In this document: piece by piece, positions 48,599 to 60,039 of the stretch
Layout: every line of letters begins with the position of its first letter
How positions within the stretch are numbered: position 1 is the first letter of the stretch
NCBI GenBank assembly: GCA_950106755.1
Contig: OX467090.1
Coordinates: forward strand, 10,043,489-10,107,488
Direction: 5' to 3'
Length of the DNA: 64,000 nt
Source of the DNA: Climacium dendroides
Lineage: Eukaryota > Streptophyta > Bryopsida > Hypnales > Climaciaceae
The notes under the pieces: model-generated
What the model saw: the letters and a program-made list of their open reading frames with translations, nothing else
Told to the model about the DNA's origin: nothing
Database searches by the model: none
Made by a program: the position numbers and the translations under genes

Positions 48599-49215
48599 TG
48601 AGCTCAAACGAACAAGTTAGCTCCTCAAAGTCAATTATGTTTATTGTCTTCACATATGGATATCAAAGCTTGAATATGCTTGATTTACTTTGATGACATG
48701 CCATTGCACTAAATAAACTTTGCCTGAATATAATAACAAAACAATGAGCACAACTGGGGAAGGCATGGTACATCACTGGAAAAGGAAGTCATTGAACACA
48801 TGTCACTACATGAATCCACCAATTGGGTGCTTCTTGTATTCATGTGAGCATATACGTGTGCTTGATTTACAAGTGATCCTACTACCAATTAGTGGTGCTC
48901 GTAAAAGAGGACTTTGGATGTACATATCTCTCAAATTTTGGGCCAAAATTCTCTACTTTCTAAATGATCCCTTCATCCCAATTCAAACAAGCTTTTCTGA
49001 ATTTCAATTGGTCGCGATTATGGGTGTCGAAATTGCATACCTTATTAGGCAATTGTCCCAAACATTGCTATGCCGCTGCTACTCGGGAATGTTACTCCAG
49101 AAAGAACCGCCATGAATCATCAGAACAAGCTGCTGCAGTTGAGGTTTCTGGCTCATCCACGAGGCCCAAGTTTTTGGTTTCCCTCTCATGCTCGAAGCCC
49201 AGGCTTTTAATCTCT
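48599..49215. other. Intergenic; includes the second half of a 112-bp duplication
   Basis: Between the tandem array and the stop codon of the tandem kinase gene. 49153-49240 repeats the C-terminal coding DNA of that gene (49265-49352) at an offset of 112 bp. It is probably the 3' UTR of the gene. Confidence 0.5.
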
Positions 49216-49352
49216 TCATCTAAGTTTCCATGAGGATGGCAACCGCCGGCACAGCTCAACTTGGTCATCCACGAGGACCAAGCTTTTGGTCTCCCTCTCA
49301 TGCTCGAGGCCTAGGCTTGTGATCTCTTCATCTACGTTTCCTTGGAGCATGG
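49153..49352 (-). repeat. 112-bp tandem duplication across the C-terminus of the tandem kinase gene
   Basis: The coding DNA around 49265-49352 (DEEITSLGLEHERETKS) is repeated at 49153-49240 (DEEIKSLGFEHERETKN). The offset is 112 bp, not a multiple of three. The reading frame enters the second copy shifted and meets TGA at 49216-49218. In the unshifted frame the second copy is open to a stop at 49092. The duplication has therefore replaced the original C-terminal tail. Confidence 0.85.
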
Positions 49353-52204
49353 CAACTACACGGGCCATGTCAGGTCGTGTCGCTGCGACGCTGTGGATGC
49401 ACAGAAGCGCAATCTTGATGATCCTGATTGCCTCGATCTTTTCGGTTGGTTGGAGATACAGATCCGGGTCAATGATCTTTTCGATGTCTCTCGAGGAGTA
49501 TAATTCCTGTGCCTGGAATACGACAACGGTTCTCCGTGGTTAGTAAATGAGTGAATTCAAAGAAGCTATCACTGATATTGCAAAGCATGCGCTTGTTGAT
49601 GCGAACAAGCTTACCCACTTCTGTAGTTGGTCCAATTTCCTTACAATTCTTCTGCTCACAATCTCAAGAAGCACAACGCCATAGTTGTAGACATCCTCTT
49701 TCTCACTGCCACAATCGGGCTCTGAACATTCCCTCCAAAACCCTCCAATCTTCGGCTCCAAGTTGGCGTCCAAAAAGATGGTGCGCAGTTTAATGCAACG
49801 ACGAATAGTCTTTGCCAGGGTTTCAGTATGCAAGTAATGAATTCCATTGGCTACTCCCAGGCAAATGTTTCTCCGAACTGCCCAATGATGGAACGCCCCT
49901 TCGTCACCTGGTACAAAGTGTTCAAAGAATTTGGAAAAGCTAAAATTAAAAACAGTTCATTCTATCACGCCATAAACAATGCTAACATACACTAATTCAG
50001 GAAGAAAAGTTATTGGACATTAAGTTTGAAGATCAACTGTCAGTTTACAAAAATTCCATCTGAGGTCTCATGCTCACCCAAAAGCCATCCTGCCAAAGTA
50101 TAATTTGGCATGTACTCAAACACAAGTATCCGCTCGCCATTCTCGTCACAATATCCAACATACCCCATCACATTCTTATGGTGAATTCCTGGCAATACCT
50201 TCAACCATATGAGGGATGACAATATATCACAATTATATTGTACCCTCTCCACTAAAACCACTTCCCTTGTGCCAACCATTTCACCCCTGTATACCTGGTC
50301 AAGCCACACATTACCAGTCATGATCCAAGTGCCCAAGCATGAAACATATCAAGTAGTTAACAATTTGAATCACCGAAATGGGCCACGTACAAACTTCCAT
50401 GTGAAAAAGAAAAAACTCCATCAAGAAATGGGACATACCTTATCCAATCCGAACCTGTTGCCTTCATTAAACTCATTTGTCATCTTCCTGATCTCATTCC
50501 AAGTGAAGGAACGAGGACCTTTGGCCCACACAGCTGCATGTCAATGTAGCATAGAGTAGCCATCAATTTATAATTCTACTCGTTTCATGCATTAATAATG
50601 AATCAAGCTCTAAACATTCACTACAATGCTAGCACAATACATTTGATGAACGATATCTAATCCACAATAGATTTAAAACATGAAATATAAGCTCAACTTG
50701 AAATATGAAATCAAGTTCACGCAATTAGTTTCCAAATGACAATAGGCCCAAACTTACTTGTCATTAAGTGTCCACACTGCAAATGCCTCAATTCCGCAAC
50801 AATGTCACGGAAATGTGGTCGTGTGCTAGCCTTTGCGCTCCAACATGCCTCGATCAAAGCCCTCAGTCTGTAAGGGCATAGAGCTGGTAATGGTGGACGT
50901 CCACCACCTAATACTACATTCTTTACTTCACTATTGCTCAAGGTTGAGAAAGGCACGTCCCCGGTCAAAATCTCAAAACACACCATTCCAAAACTATAGA
51001 CATCGCCTCCGAATGGATACTTCAATTCCACCTTCCTTGCTTGATCATCATCATTCGCAATTTTCATCACTTCGGGAGCCATCCATCTGGTAGTGCCCAT
51101 GTTTTGAGTTTGCTGGGAATACGTCATGCTCTTTTCCTTTGTTCTTGACAATCCAAAGTCTGCCACCTTCACTTGCACATGCTTGAAGTCCAACTCTCTT
51201 GCCTTCCCAGATTTCACCAAAATGTTAGTCGACTTTAAATCCCTGTGCACTAGTCTCTTCCCATGCAAGTAAAGCATACCTTCTGCTATTTGTAACAGGA
51301 GGATGAAAGCCTCCAAAATGCTAAAAGGAGAGCCACGATCTCTATACTCCTGCGTCCTTTTTTTCATCAAAGTGGACAAATCTCCATCCATCAACTCCAT
51401 GATCAGGTGACTTTTGTTTTCATCTTTTGTGTACCATAGTAACGATACAATATTTGGATGACTCAGCCCTGCAAAGACTGACACCTCCCGCAAGAAATCT
51501 GGATTACTCGGTCCGCGGAAGGTCTTCTTGGCTACGTCATTTCCTAACCAAATTGCTCTATGCACAATACCTGAAGCACCTGTGCCCAACCTCTCCATTT
51601 GTTTCAAGCTCTTCATGCTGAAGATAGAACCTACACCAGGTTGCAGTCTTCCAATTTTTAGTCTTCCAAGTAGAAATCTCGCCAACTGCCATTCTGTACT
51701 GCTTGACATGTGCTGCCTAGTCACATCACTCAAAGCCACGCATAGCTTCATTTCATCTCGGTCACTCTTTTCTTTCACAGTTTCTGCTTCAGCTTGGCGA
51801 AGATTTGTAGCTTCAGAAAGCGTCAAGCTTGTAGGTATCCCTGATGGCCTGTTCGAAAAGATAGTTGTGCATAACTCCAAATTGAAACCCATTGATGCAA
51901 CATGCTCTGACAAATTTGTCAACATGATGGCGTTTTGAATCCAATCATCTTTGTAACAGGCTTGGATGAAACCCTCTGCCATCAATCCCATCAGTAGGAG
52001 CAACTTGAAAATCTCAAGACACCCTATCTTATCTTCAGGTGAAGCTGACGAGAAGTACCACGTGCTGATTTGTTCTCTGATTGAACGTGCGCTTTGCAAA
52101 GCAACATCCAACTTGGCGGCTAGATATTTGCACTGTTCTTGGTTGAATTTTGCTGCTTGGTTAGAAAGTAATGAAACCCGTTTCATACATTTTGTTGTAT
52201 GCAT
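49216..52204 (-). CDS. DUF1221/HeLo-like tandem kinase-pseudokinase protein (plant MLKL-type plus RLK-type)
   Basis: Five minus-strand exons join in frame: 52204-50758, 50533-50439, 50294-50078, 49907-49615 and 49512-49216. All introns are GT-AG (GTAAGT, GTATGT, GTGAGC and GTAAGC donors), giving 782 aa. Residues 1-180 resemble the helical N-terminus (DUF1221) of plant MLKL-type kinases (FNQEQCKYLAAKLDVAL, then a segment around KDDWIQNAIMLTN). Residues about 200-475 are a complete kinase: GTGASG at 207-212, VAKK with Lys227, Glu240, HRDLKSTN at 320-327, DFG at 349-351, APE at 377-379. Residues about 490-760 are a receptor-kinase-type domain (PRSFTWNEIRKMTNEF; HKNVMGYVGYCDE; EDVYNYGVVLLEI). It lacks a glycine loop, has Glu530 for the ATP lysine, RRC (622-624) for HRD and GFW (642-644) for DFG. 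It is therefore a pseudokinase. If the first donor is not used, exon 1 stops at 50717-50719 as a single-kinase form. An untranslated or short coding exon may lie upstream near 52380-52470. Confidence 0.8.
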
Positions 52205-55200
52205 CAAGTAATGATCCGGCGTCTCAACTACAACATCAATGAACTAACATCGAGTAAGAGATAGTTGCGAAGAGAAACTAACCAAGAAAAATAGAAATTT
52301 GGTCAGAAAGCAAAGGAATGTCACAAGTACTAAAATAGAACTGAAACGTTGGACAGTTTTGAGGTGGCCAGAAGATTACCAGCGTCTCGGGGAACTTTCT
52401 TGAAAAGCCAAGACCAAGTTCCTTTCCACGTAGATCGCTCCATGATTCACAAAAGCACTTGAACTGCATCCAATACTAACGGGCTCTTTGCAACTGTGAC
52501 GTGCCCACTAATGACGACATGCAAAATGGAAAACAAACTTTAGATCACAAGAAAGGAACGCCGCGTTCAACCACCAAAAACACATTACAGATGCACTCCA
52601 CCTTCCAGGATAAAGCCATGGAGCTGAGACACTAAAAACTTGCACACTAGGGAGCCAACAAAGTACTTCTGTAGGCAAGGAACTGACATTTAAAAAGGCC
52701 CAGTTGCAGACGTATAAATTCACTTCAATCACTGCCAACAAGCGATATCACCTTCGCACGATCTCATTCCTCGTGTTGTAAGCTTCTTGTTAGCGTCACG
52801 ATCACAACAGTAAATCTAGTAGTTACAGTGAGAGCTCCAAGATCTACATCCTGAGCTGCTGGTCTCTCACTCTGTCGGTACTGCCATCATGTGCAAAACA
52901 CATAAGGAAACAAAAATTGTTGTATGAAGAGTAAAAGCACAAGTGACGGTATCCTACCATTCCGACATCCTAAATCAAAAATTACAGCTCCGACTACCAG
53001 CTGGACCAGAAGGCGCAAAGTGCCAAGAGCTGGTATACAGAAATGAAAAGCACATCGGAGATAATGCTTCATGCTAAAATCAACACACAAGGCAGAGCTT
53101 CAACAAGATGTGATCAATGGTAAAGTAGACATTGCAAGACGCATGAATAGGAACATACCGCGATCTGCCTCTAATGCTTCCAGATGATTCGAGATTCATC
53201 GCAAGCAGCTGCACAGCTCCAGGTCCCCTAGTCCAATCATCCAAGATTGCACCGCTAGTCGAAGGCTACAACCGTATACCGAGAGGCACTCAGCAATTTC
53301 GATCCAGCCGTTGCCGCAAACCTGTCTCATCTTCACACGCTCTCATTCCTCGTATCATGAACTTCACGGTAGTCTTACAATCACGCCACAACGATGGGTA
53401 CACCAGGTAAAGTCAGAACCCTGGACTGAGGGCTAATTGTCGGTAAGAGTGACCTAGACCTGAGCCTTGACGTGGTGACCTCTCATTTTGGTCGCATCAA
53501 ACCGTGAAACCCAAACAACAACAAGAGGCGCTTGACAGGTTCCTTCCATTCCAACATACTGATCCCTACTCCTACTCTCACCCAGAAACTAGAACACCAC
53601 AAACTAGAAAACAGAGACGAAAGAAAGAACCATACAGACCGACGAACATGAGGGCAAACGGGGCCGTTCGACGTCGATTACGAAGGCGCGGAAGTGCGGG
53701 TGAGGCCAACGCCGCCCTCACAATCGGCCACGAAACGCAGGGTAATCGCTAAGTACCAGAATTAGACCTGTCAGACTCGGGAAGCAACCACGCATCCTTC
53801 GTCTCTCTCCTTTCGACTCTCTGCACAGAGCGACAGGGCACAGAGCGACAGAGTACAGAGTTCACACTTATGGCCTCCACCTACTTTCGATGGGAAGCAT
53901 GCTCGGAGTGGTCTACCCAAACGTTGAACTTCATCAGCGAATTTCTGGAAAATTTTGGGGTATGTGAATTATGATCCATTGACCATGGGGTAGAAGGAGA
54001 CTCTATTTCTTGGTTTTCACTTCGATGGATATTCCAAACTTTTAGTCTAGTACTAGTCTCTCATTGGCGTAAATGTCAAGGACCTATGAAAAGTTTGGAG
54101 ATTGCTAGTGTTTAATCTGCACTAGCAATTTCCAAGCTTTCGAGTTTACACCAATGAAAGAGTTGGTCACAACGCTGGCTTAAACTTTTGGGATAACAAG
54201 GGTGGGTAAGGGAATCTCCAGTAACCTAGTCTAATACCCCCTATTCATCAGTACGATGCACCCATACATTCTTTTGTTCATTATCTACATTTCCTCTACC
54301 AGTAAACTGCAAGACAATGCACATTGACTTTCCTACCAATATGGACTTCGTCAGACATCGGAAGTAGAATCTTGGCGCAATTGCGAATTGCTCATAGACT
54401 TGGAAAAGGATCAGCATCCTATGTGATTTAATTCAATGCAAATGTACAAAGACGCAGACATCCAAGGGCAAAAGGAAATCGAAGTTATAGTAGAGAGAGA
54501 CTGCGTCGTGTGGAGAGGAACTGTGCACCTTGTCGGGAAAGAAGAACCCGGACATGTACCTCACAAGTTAGCTCAAAATGTTTGCGATTTCTATTATTAA
54601 ATAAGCACAGCAGACAAAGTATCAACCCATCGTAGTTCCCTGTTTGAAAAGCCAAAATGGAGCGTCGAGAGGATTGAACTTCCGAAATCGCAGCATCTAC
54701 AATTGAAAAAGCCGGCGCCTTCACGAAAAAAAATAACAAAAGACACAAGGGAATACTTGAAGTCGAACATGCAGGTCAATCGCAACAGCTGAGGGTTCAG
54801 CAATCATAGAACCAAAGAAAGCATTTACATCCTACAGAGACGCAGACATTAGTGCCCTTAGAACGTGACGCTTGCTGTGACAGATAATTTTTTTTATTTT
54901 CAAATAAATTTTCAAAGATAGACAGAGAGTAAGGCAGCTAAGGCAAAGCGACTAAAAGTCTCACTTCCTTGTTCTCAATGAGCCGTATTCGAGAAGGCCC
55001 ATGAATCTCCTAGCTTCTCTCTAGTTCAATTGCACTACCTGAACACAGGAAGACAAGAATGCAGGTTCCTTGGTTACTTCTTTGATACCGAACAGAATCA
55101 AATCGAGGAGATAAGAACATGATATATTGCAATACCGCCACAAGCTATTTTGGTTAATAATGAGCACTACCGTATCACAGTGGCATGGTACACTTTGCGA

Positions 55201-55461
55201 ACAGTGCGAACTAAAACCTATTTAAAGCTAAGTCATGCCAAATCAGAGCAATCAAGCAAAATTTAAGCAGACATACTGTCACACAATCACATTTGAATAA
55301 AATGACTCATCGGCTTGAGGAGCTCTTACTTGCTCAAATGGACCCCAACTTTGCAAAACAAGGTGTCAGGGATTACTTTTCATGCTAATTCAGAGAGGGC
55401 TCAAGAAGGGCTCAAGAGAATGTTTTGAATTTTTGGAGGCACTCTACCTCATCAGCTTGGC
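52205..55461. other. Intergenic; upstream of the tandem kinase gene and downstream of NDUFA2
   Basis: GC is moderate from 52205 to about 53900, as expected for leader and promoter sequence of the kinase gene. A minus-strand segment at 52469-52380 ends at a good donor (CTG-GTAATC) and could be a leader exon. No protein family is recognisable. 53950-55300 shows nothing beyond chance frames. 55311-55410 matches 61293-61390. Confidence 0.4.
55311..55410. repeat. Segment shared with 61293-61390
   Basis: 'gaggagctcttacttg' and 'ttttgcaaaacaagg' followed by 'atcatgct'-like sequence occur in the same order and orientation at both places. One copy is just downstream of NDUFA2, the other between BLOS1 and the armadillo gene. 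Origin unknown. Confidence 0.7.
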
Positions 55462-56340
55462 TTAATTGCCTTGTTTGACGAGCTTCTCCAACAGAGCATC
55501 GATTTGTTGCTCAGTCAAACCATTCAGCTCTACACTTCTCTCCACGCCATTATCTGTTCACATTCACAGTATTGTCACAAGTATTCACCCGAACTAACCA
55601 AAGCTTACAGAAAAAAAACAAGCGCGTTTAAGGCTTTCTAGAGCAGATAAAACCTCCAACAATGATCTCAATTTCCAACATTAAAAAGTAGCTCCTACAA
55701 ACTCATCTCTGAAGAAAGAATTGGAGTTGGCACTGACCATAGCGAGCCCAAATGCGCGGCTGCACACCGCTGCACTCACGGATTAGAATAGGCAGCGTCG
55801 GGTTCAGAGCTTTCAAATCAGCATAATTCCGCTGAATAAAATTCCTGCCAAGAAGAAACAGAAATCTCAATAAACCTACAACCTAAACCACCACATAACC
55901 CTTAGGCACCGAACCTACATGGTTTGAATAGCCATCAGAACGACAAACCCTAAATTCACATTCAGAACAATAATGCATGAGAGAGCCTCTCCACAACCAA
56001 AACATCCTATAAATCCAGATTAATCTCATGAAGAGTCCAAAATCCCAAAACCAACACTAAAACCGAAAGAAAATCACAACCCTAACGAGCGCACCTACAT
56101 TGCTTCCAAAGCCAAGCCGCGAATTCGAATTCCAAACGGAGAAATGACGAATCCTCTCCACAAGCCAATTTTTTTTCAAAAAAATCAAGGATAATCAAAT
56201 AGAGAGTCCCGTAACAAGAAGAAAGATGTGCATTGACTGATTTTATGGTAGTACCGAGTGACGGTGGACGCGGGCGAGTACTGGCAGCAGTGGATCCGAA
56301 GCTCCTGCACCACTTGCGACAGCTTCCCTCGCCATGACAT
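55462..56340 (-). CDS. NDUFA2: NADH dehydrogenase (ubiquinone) 1 alpha subcomplex subunit 2 (complex I B8)
   Basis: This is an accessory subunit of mitochondrial complex I with a thioredoxin-like fold, sitting on the matrix arm. Three exons join in frame: 56340-56255, 55844-55738 and 55553-55462. All junctions are GT-AG, giving 285 nt, or 94 aa, which is the family's normal size. Diagnostic segments are [19 protein letters not shown] at the N-terminus, [20 protein letters not shown], and [23 protein letters not shown]. The C-terminal helix is [14 protein letters not shown]. The conserved cysteines of the fold (residues 18/19 and 53) are present. The ATG at 56338-56340 matches the family start. 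Very secure. Confidence 0.96.
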
Positions 56341-56568
56341 GGTGTCTGTCGCTTCCGAATTTCAGCACGAAAACAATTGAAGAAGTTGCCGAATCCAAGC
56401 AACAAAGCTTCGTCAAACTCTACACATTCACCAAAGCTCTGCGAAAGGAGAGAGACGATGGAGAAGAAGAGAAGCACTGACGGAATTATTCATCCAATTT
56501 ATTTCATCTAAAATTCATCGAAAGATATTTCTTTATTAATTCAAATAATTCAAATCACTCTTCCATCT

Positions 56569-56797
56569 TTAACCCTTAAATGACGAGCCCATCACCGTGG
56601 AAATCATCTGTTTGGGTACCATGTGAATTGTTGGCTTAAAAAAATGAAAAAGCACTTATTGGGAAACAAGCTAGTGTAGAAGATGCTCCCTTTTCCCACA
56701 AAATTTGGAGGATGAATAGTTGCACTTCTGTTATGCATGGAGAGATTCTTTGTCATTCATTAGCTGAAAAGCATCCTCGGCATCGTTTAAGGGTTAA
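56569..56797. mobile_element. TTAA-flanked MITE, ~221 bp (reference copy)
   Basis: TTAA at 56569-56572 and 56794-56797. The element 56573-56793 begins CCCTTAAATGACG and its end is the inverse of CCCTTAAACGATG, a 13-bp inverted repeat with 3 mismatches. Relatives lie at 441-636, 2985-3173 and 21254-21837, with a decayed fragment near 23880-24060. It sits about 230 bp upstream of the NDUFA2 start codon, so it may be in the promoter. Confidence 0.82.
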
Positions 56798-57713
56798 TAT
56801 CATTTTCTATAATATCACATTTATCCTACATTTATCCTACGAAAAGGTCAAATTTGACATAAATTAAGTCATTATTGTTAAAACTTGTGACATGTTATAT
56901 TATGATTGGTCCAAAGTGACATGGACCTTTCAAAATTTGAAGTGGAAGGTCAATTTTGGGACTTCCTTGACCTCGTGTTAAAATGTTCTTTCACTAAGCT
57001 TTAGGAAATAAACACACCTAATTTACAACAAATGTTTTATCCTTCATGAATAACCAATAGTTGGGAAAAAGTATGATAAGGTAGACGTTTCATTTCTTGG
57101 TTTTGCAACTTTTGTGATTCCTTATCTTTTTTTGTAAATTTTGCATGTGCTTGAAATTCAAAATCCTAAAATGGTTGAATGACCTTTTGATTTTTGGTAT
57201 AGGTATAGAACTAACTTAAATAAGGGACTATACCTCATACAAAATTGGAGGTCTTTTCTTCTTGGGATTTTATTGTTTCACTTTTATTCCATTTGAACCT
57301 TATCTTATAACATTGTATTATGTCATAAAAAATTGTATACAAAGATCAATGATACTAAGGAGTTTTGCAATTGTAGATTTGAAAGAAGGTAAAATTTAAG
57401 CTTAACAAGGTTTTAGACCACCTTCTTCCAAACCCAAATAATTTTATAATGTCATTTTTATATTCAACGATATACATTATTTATCTCAATGTTATAGAAT
57501 TCCATATTTTCTTTTGCATTTTGAGTGAGTAATTTACATAGGTATTAGTAGGGCTTTTGGGGAGGACTTTCTAGTGCCAAATTGCATCAATAAAAGTAAT
57601 TTGGCTAAAAAATGCTAAAAAACTTTGATGAAAATATCAAAACACTTCGAATTGAAGAACAAATATGAATGAAATTTGGATGAAAACTAAATTATGGATA
57701 TACGATGGAGTGT
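56798..57713. other. Intergenic, no gene seen
   Basis: AT-rich DNA with no coding frame or element end recognised. Confidence 0.4.
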
Positions 57714-57974
57714 CACTCATCGGGAAAAAGCCCCCCATTGCTTTAGTACTGCTGCAGTATTGTTTCAATGGGTTAACAGTATAGTATTGAAAGTATATTG
57801 TTGCAATACTGCAAACAATATTGTTTCAGTAAATCTGCAGTGCACTTATTGAAAATATATTGTTGCAATACTTTTTGCAGTACTGCAACAATATGCTTTC
57901 AGTACTATACTGTTAACCCATTGAAACAATACTACAGCAGTACTAAAGCAATGGGGGGCTTTTTCCCGATAGTG
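57714..57974. mobile_element. Long hairpin MITE with CACT..ATCGGG ends
   Basis: The left tip CACTCATCGGGAAAAAGCCC and the right tip (inverse of CACTATCGGGAAAAAGCCC) differ by one inserted base. The arms, each about 100 bp, are then inverse copies with very few mismatches ('cattgctttagtactgctgc', 'caatgggttaacagtatagta'). The loop (about 57823-57875) itself contains smaller inverted words such as 'tattgttgcaatactgca'. A CACTA-like terminus is likely. The flanking triplets are TGT and TGC, so a 3-bp duplication is only approximate. Confidence 0.85.
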
Positions 57975-58455
57975 TGCTAATGTGATATTTTCTGTCCAAT
58001 ATGTGGATGAATGTTGAAATTTGGAGCACCACTGTAACATTCTATATCACCACTTTGGCACTTCTTATTAAAAAAATGAAAAAAAAGACCTGGGTACCAG
58101 TAGGCTGTGAAATTAACGAGGTAAACCTTCATCCAAAACATTTCATCACTAGCTCATCCATCTGTGGGATGGATGGGTTTGGAATGAATATCATTCATCA
58201 GTTTTGGGTATTCGCTTGGTGATCGGGCAATTCGCTGTTTCTCAGTTTCGAATTGCGAATTTGTTTGAAAGTTTCGTTGAATTGCTGGAACATGTGGTCT
58301 TGAAGCTCTTGCTATGGTGAAACTTCGATACCGTAATGGAATGTGCTGTTGCCGCTACAGGGTTTATGGCTGAAGAGAATTGACGAAGAAGATACTGGTT
58401 CCTTCGTTTGTTCGTCACAGGATTTTTTCAAAGGCTTTGGATTCGCAGCGGAGTC
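57975..58455 (+). promoter_or_regulatory. Upstream region of BLOS1
   Basis: GC rises from about 58200 toward the start codon, as expected for a leader. No definite promoter element can be named. Confidence 0.35.
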
Positions 58456-60039
58456 ATGGGGAGTTTGGATGTCTGGGTGGCGCACATGATGCAGAAGCAC
58501 GCCTACGAGTCTGCGCAGCATCGAGAGCGTGTGGGTAAGTTTTCGCATCTGGGGTCGTTGTGTTTGCGATCAATCGGCGATGAAGGCGCGTGGGTGTAGG
58601 CGCATTCGTGGATTTTGTAGGGTATAGGGTTTTGGTAGCTTTCGGAATCGGGAAGGTTGTTATTGATCCTCTGTGTGTTTTAGGGTTACGGTTTTAGTTG
58701 GTCTTTAAGGTAAGTGCATCCATTATCGACTCTAATAGCAATTGAGCATACTTTACTCCCGTATTGTAAACATGAATTTGTTTTAATTGCATCTTATTGG
58801 CAAGTGAAAGAGGACTCCAACCACTGTAGCATGCATTATTGGACTCTGTGTGAAAAAATAAGATATGATATTTCAAAGTATTGTCTCCTGGACACTCCTA
58901 AACTCTCCCAGACTCTAGGACAGTAGGCTCTCCTAGACTTTTATGTCTTGCTTTTGTACATCGTGGATCATCAAATTCTAGGTTTTAGTGTCGCTTTTTC
59001 GTCCAAATGTAGGTTCCTAGGTGTCATTCTGGGTAGTGGTGATTGGGTGCACATACCTTATGATTTGTGATTGCAACTTAAAAATTTCTTAGCTAGCAAT
59101 AAGGTAAGATCTCTTGAACCGTGAAAGTAAGGATCTAACTTATGCGCTCACGATGACAGAGAAAATAGCACTCAACATAAGTTATTTCATATCTTTGGAA
59201 TTTTATTGAAATATTTACAACTGATGCAGGAGAGGGTTAAATTCACATGCGTTAGTTTAACGTTGCTACTTCAGTGAGATTGCCGATGCGTGGTTTTAAG
59301 GAACCAACTGGAATTGGGACAGAACTTATATGGTTTGTTTGTATTGAATGTTGATTCCTTGGCCTAACAGGAGATTGAATTTTGAGATTTTGATGAACTG
59401 CCTTGAACAGAGATGGCTAAGAAGGATGCGCTAGCATCAGCGGCGGTAGTGTCGGATCTCTTGGTAGAGAGCGTGAACGGAGGTGTGCAACAAGCTTTCA
59501 TCAATGAGAAGCGGATTGAGATGGAGGCCCGAGCACTGGGAGCCACGATTCAGAAGTTCGTGAAACAAACTTCGCAGTGGCTCACTGTTGTGCACACTTT
59601 TGACACAGCACTGAAGGTCAGTCTCATCTCTACATTTTTTCTATCTTTAGTAGCAGTACACTGATCTGTCCTATTAGTGCATGCGTGTTATGAAATGAAC
59701 TTACATACGGTTATGGAAGTCACTCTGATCGACATGTTTTCACAACTTGAGATATTGAAGCTGTTCAATCAGATATGTGCATAACAACAAGAGAGGTCCC
59801 TAGGATAGACAGAGGATGTGGAGTGGATCAAGTCCGTGAGGCAGGTATTGTCGACCTTCTTTGACCGTTTGGTTAGTAAGGATTATATTCAGACATGTAA
59901 GGGTTAAACTCTGCATTTAACGGGATTCGGCTCGCAGGAGATTGGAGACTTCGAGAATTGGGTGAAGACTATGGAATATGATTGCGAGCGGATTGCGGCT
60001 ACTTTGAAAAATGCTGCTGTAGCAAGGGAGCAAACATAA
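58456..60039 (+). CDS. BLOS1: Biogenesis of lysosome-related organelles complex 1 subunit 1 (BLOS1 / GCN5L1)
   Basis: BLOS1 is a coiled-coil subunit of BLOC-1. In plants it acts in endosome-to-vacuole sorting. Three exons join in frame: 58456-58534, 59411-59616 and 59938-60039. All junctions are GT-AG, giving 387 nt, or 128 aa, near the animal length of about 125. The core matches the family: ALASAAVVSDLLVESVNGGVQ, then AFINEKRIEMEARALGATIQKFVKQTSQWL, and TALKEIGDFENWVKTMEYDCERIAATL. The exon 2/3 junction falls inside the conserved LKEIGDFENW motif, which confirms it. Exon 1 (MGSLDVWVAHMMQKHAYESAQHRERV) is less conserved but open, with a good donor. Translation from the internal ATG at 59413 would give a shorter form. 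Confidence 0.93.

Noticed and set aside
50717..52207. Treating the kinase as a complete single-exon gene ending at 50717, with an unrelated kinase pseudogene downstream
   Set aside because: The downstream pieces have no stops or frameshifts, have four clean introns, and join the first exon through a strong GTAAGT donor in the correct phase. The short form is kept only as an alternative product.
56082..56477. 131-codon minus-strand frame over NDUFA2 exon 1
   Set aside because: It is a different frame from the NDUFA2 exon, which is confirmed by its family match and splice phases.
58312..58548. Minus-strand frame over BLOS1 exon 1
   Set aside because: Antisense shadow of the exon and leader, with no family resemblance.
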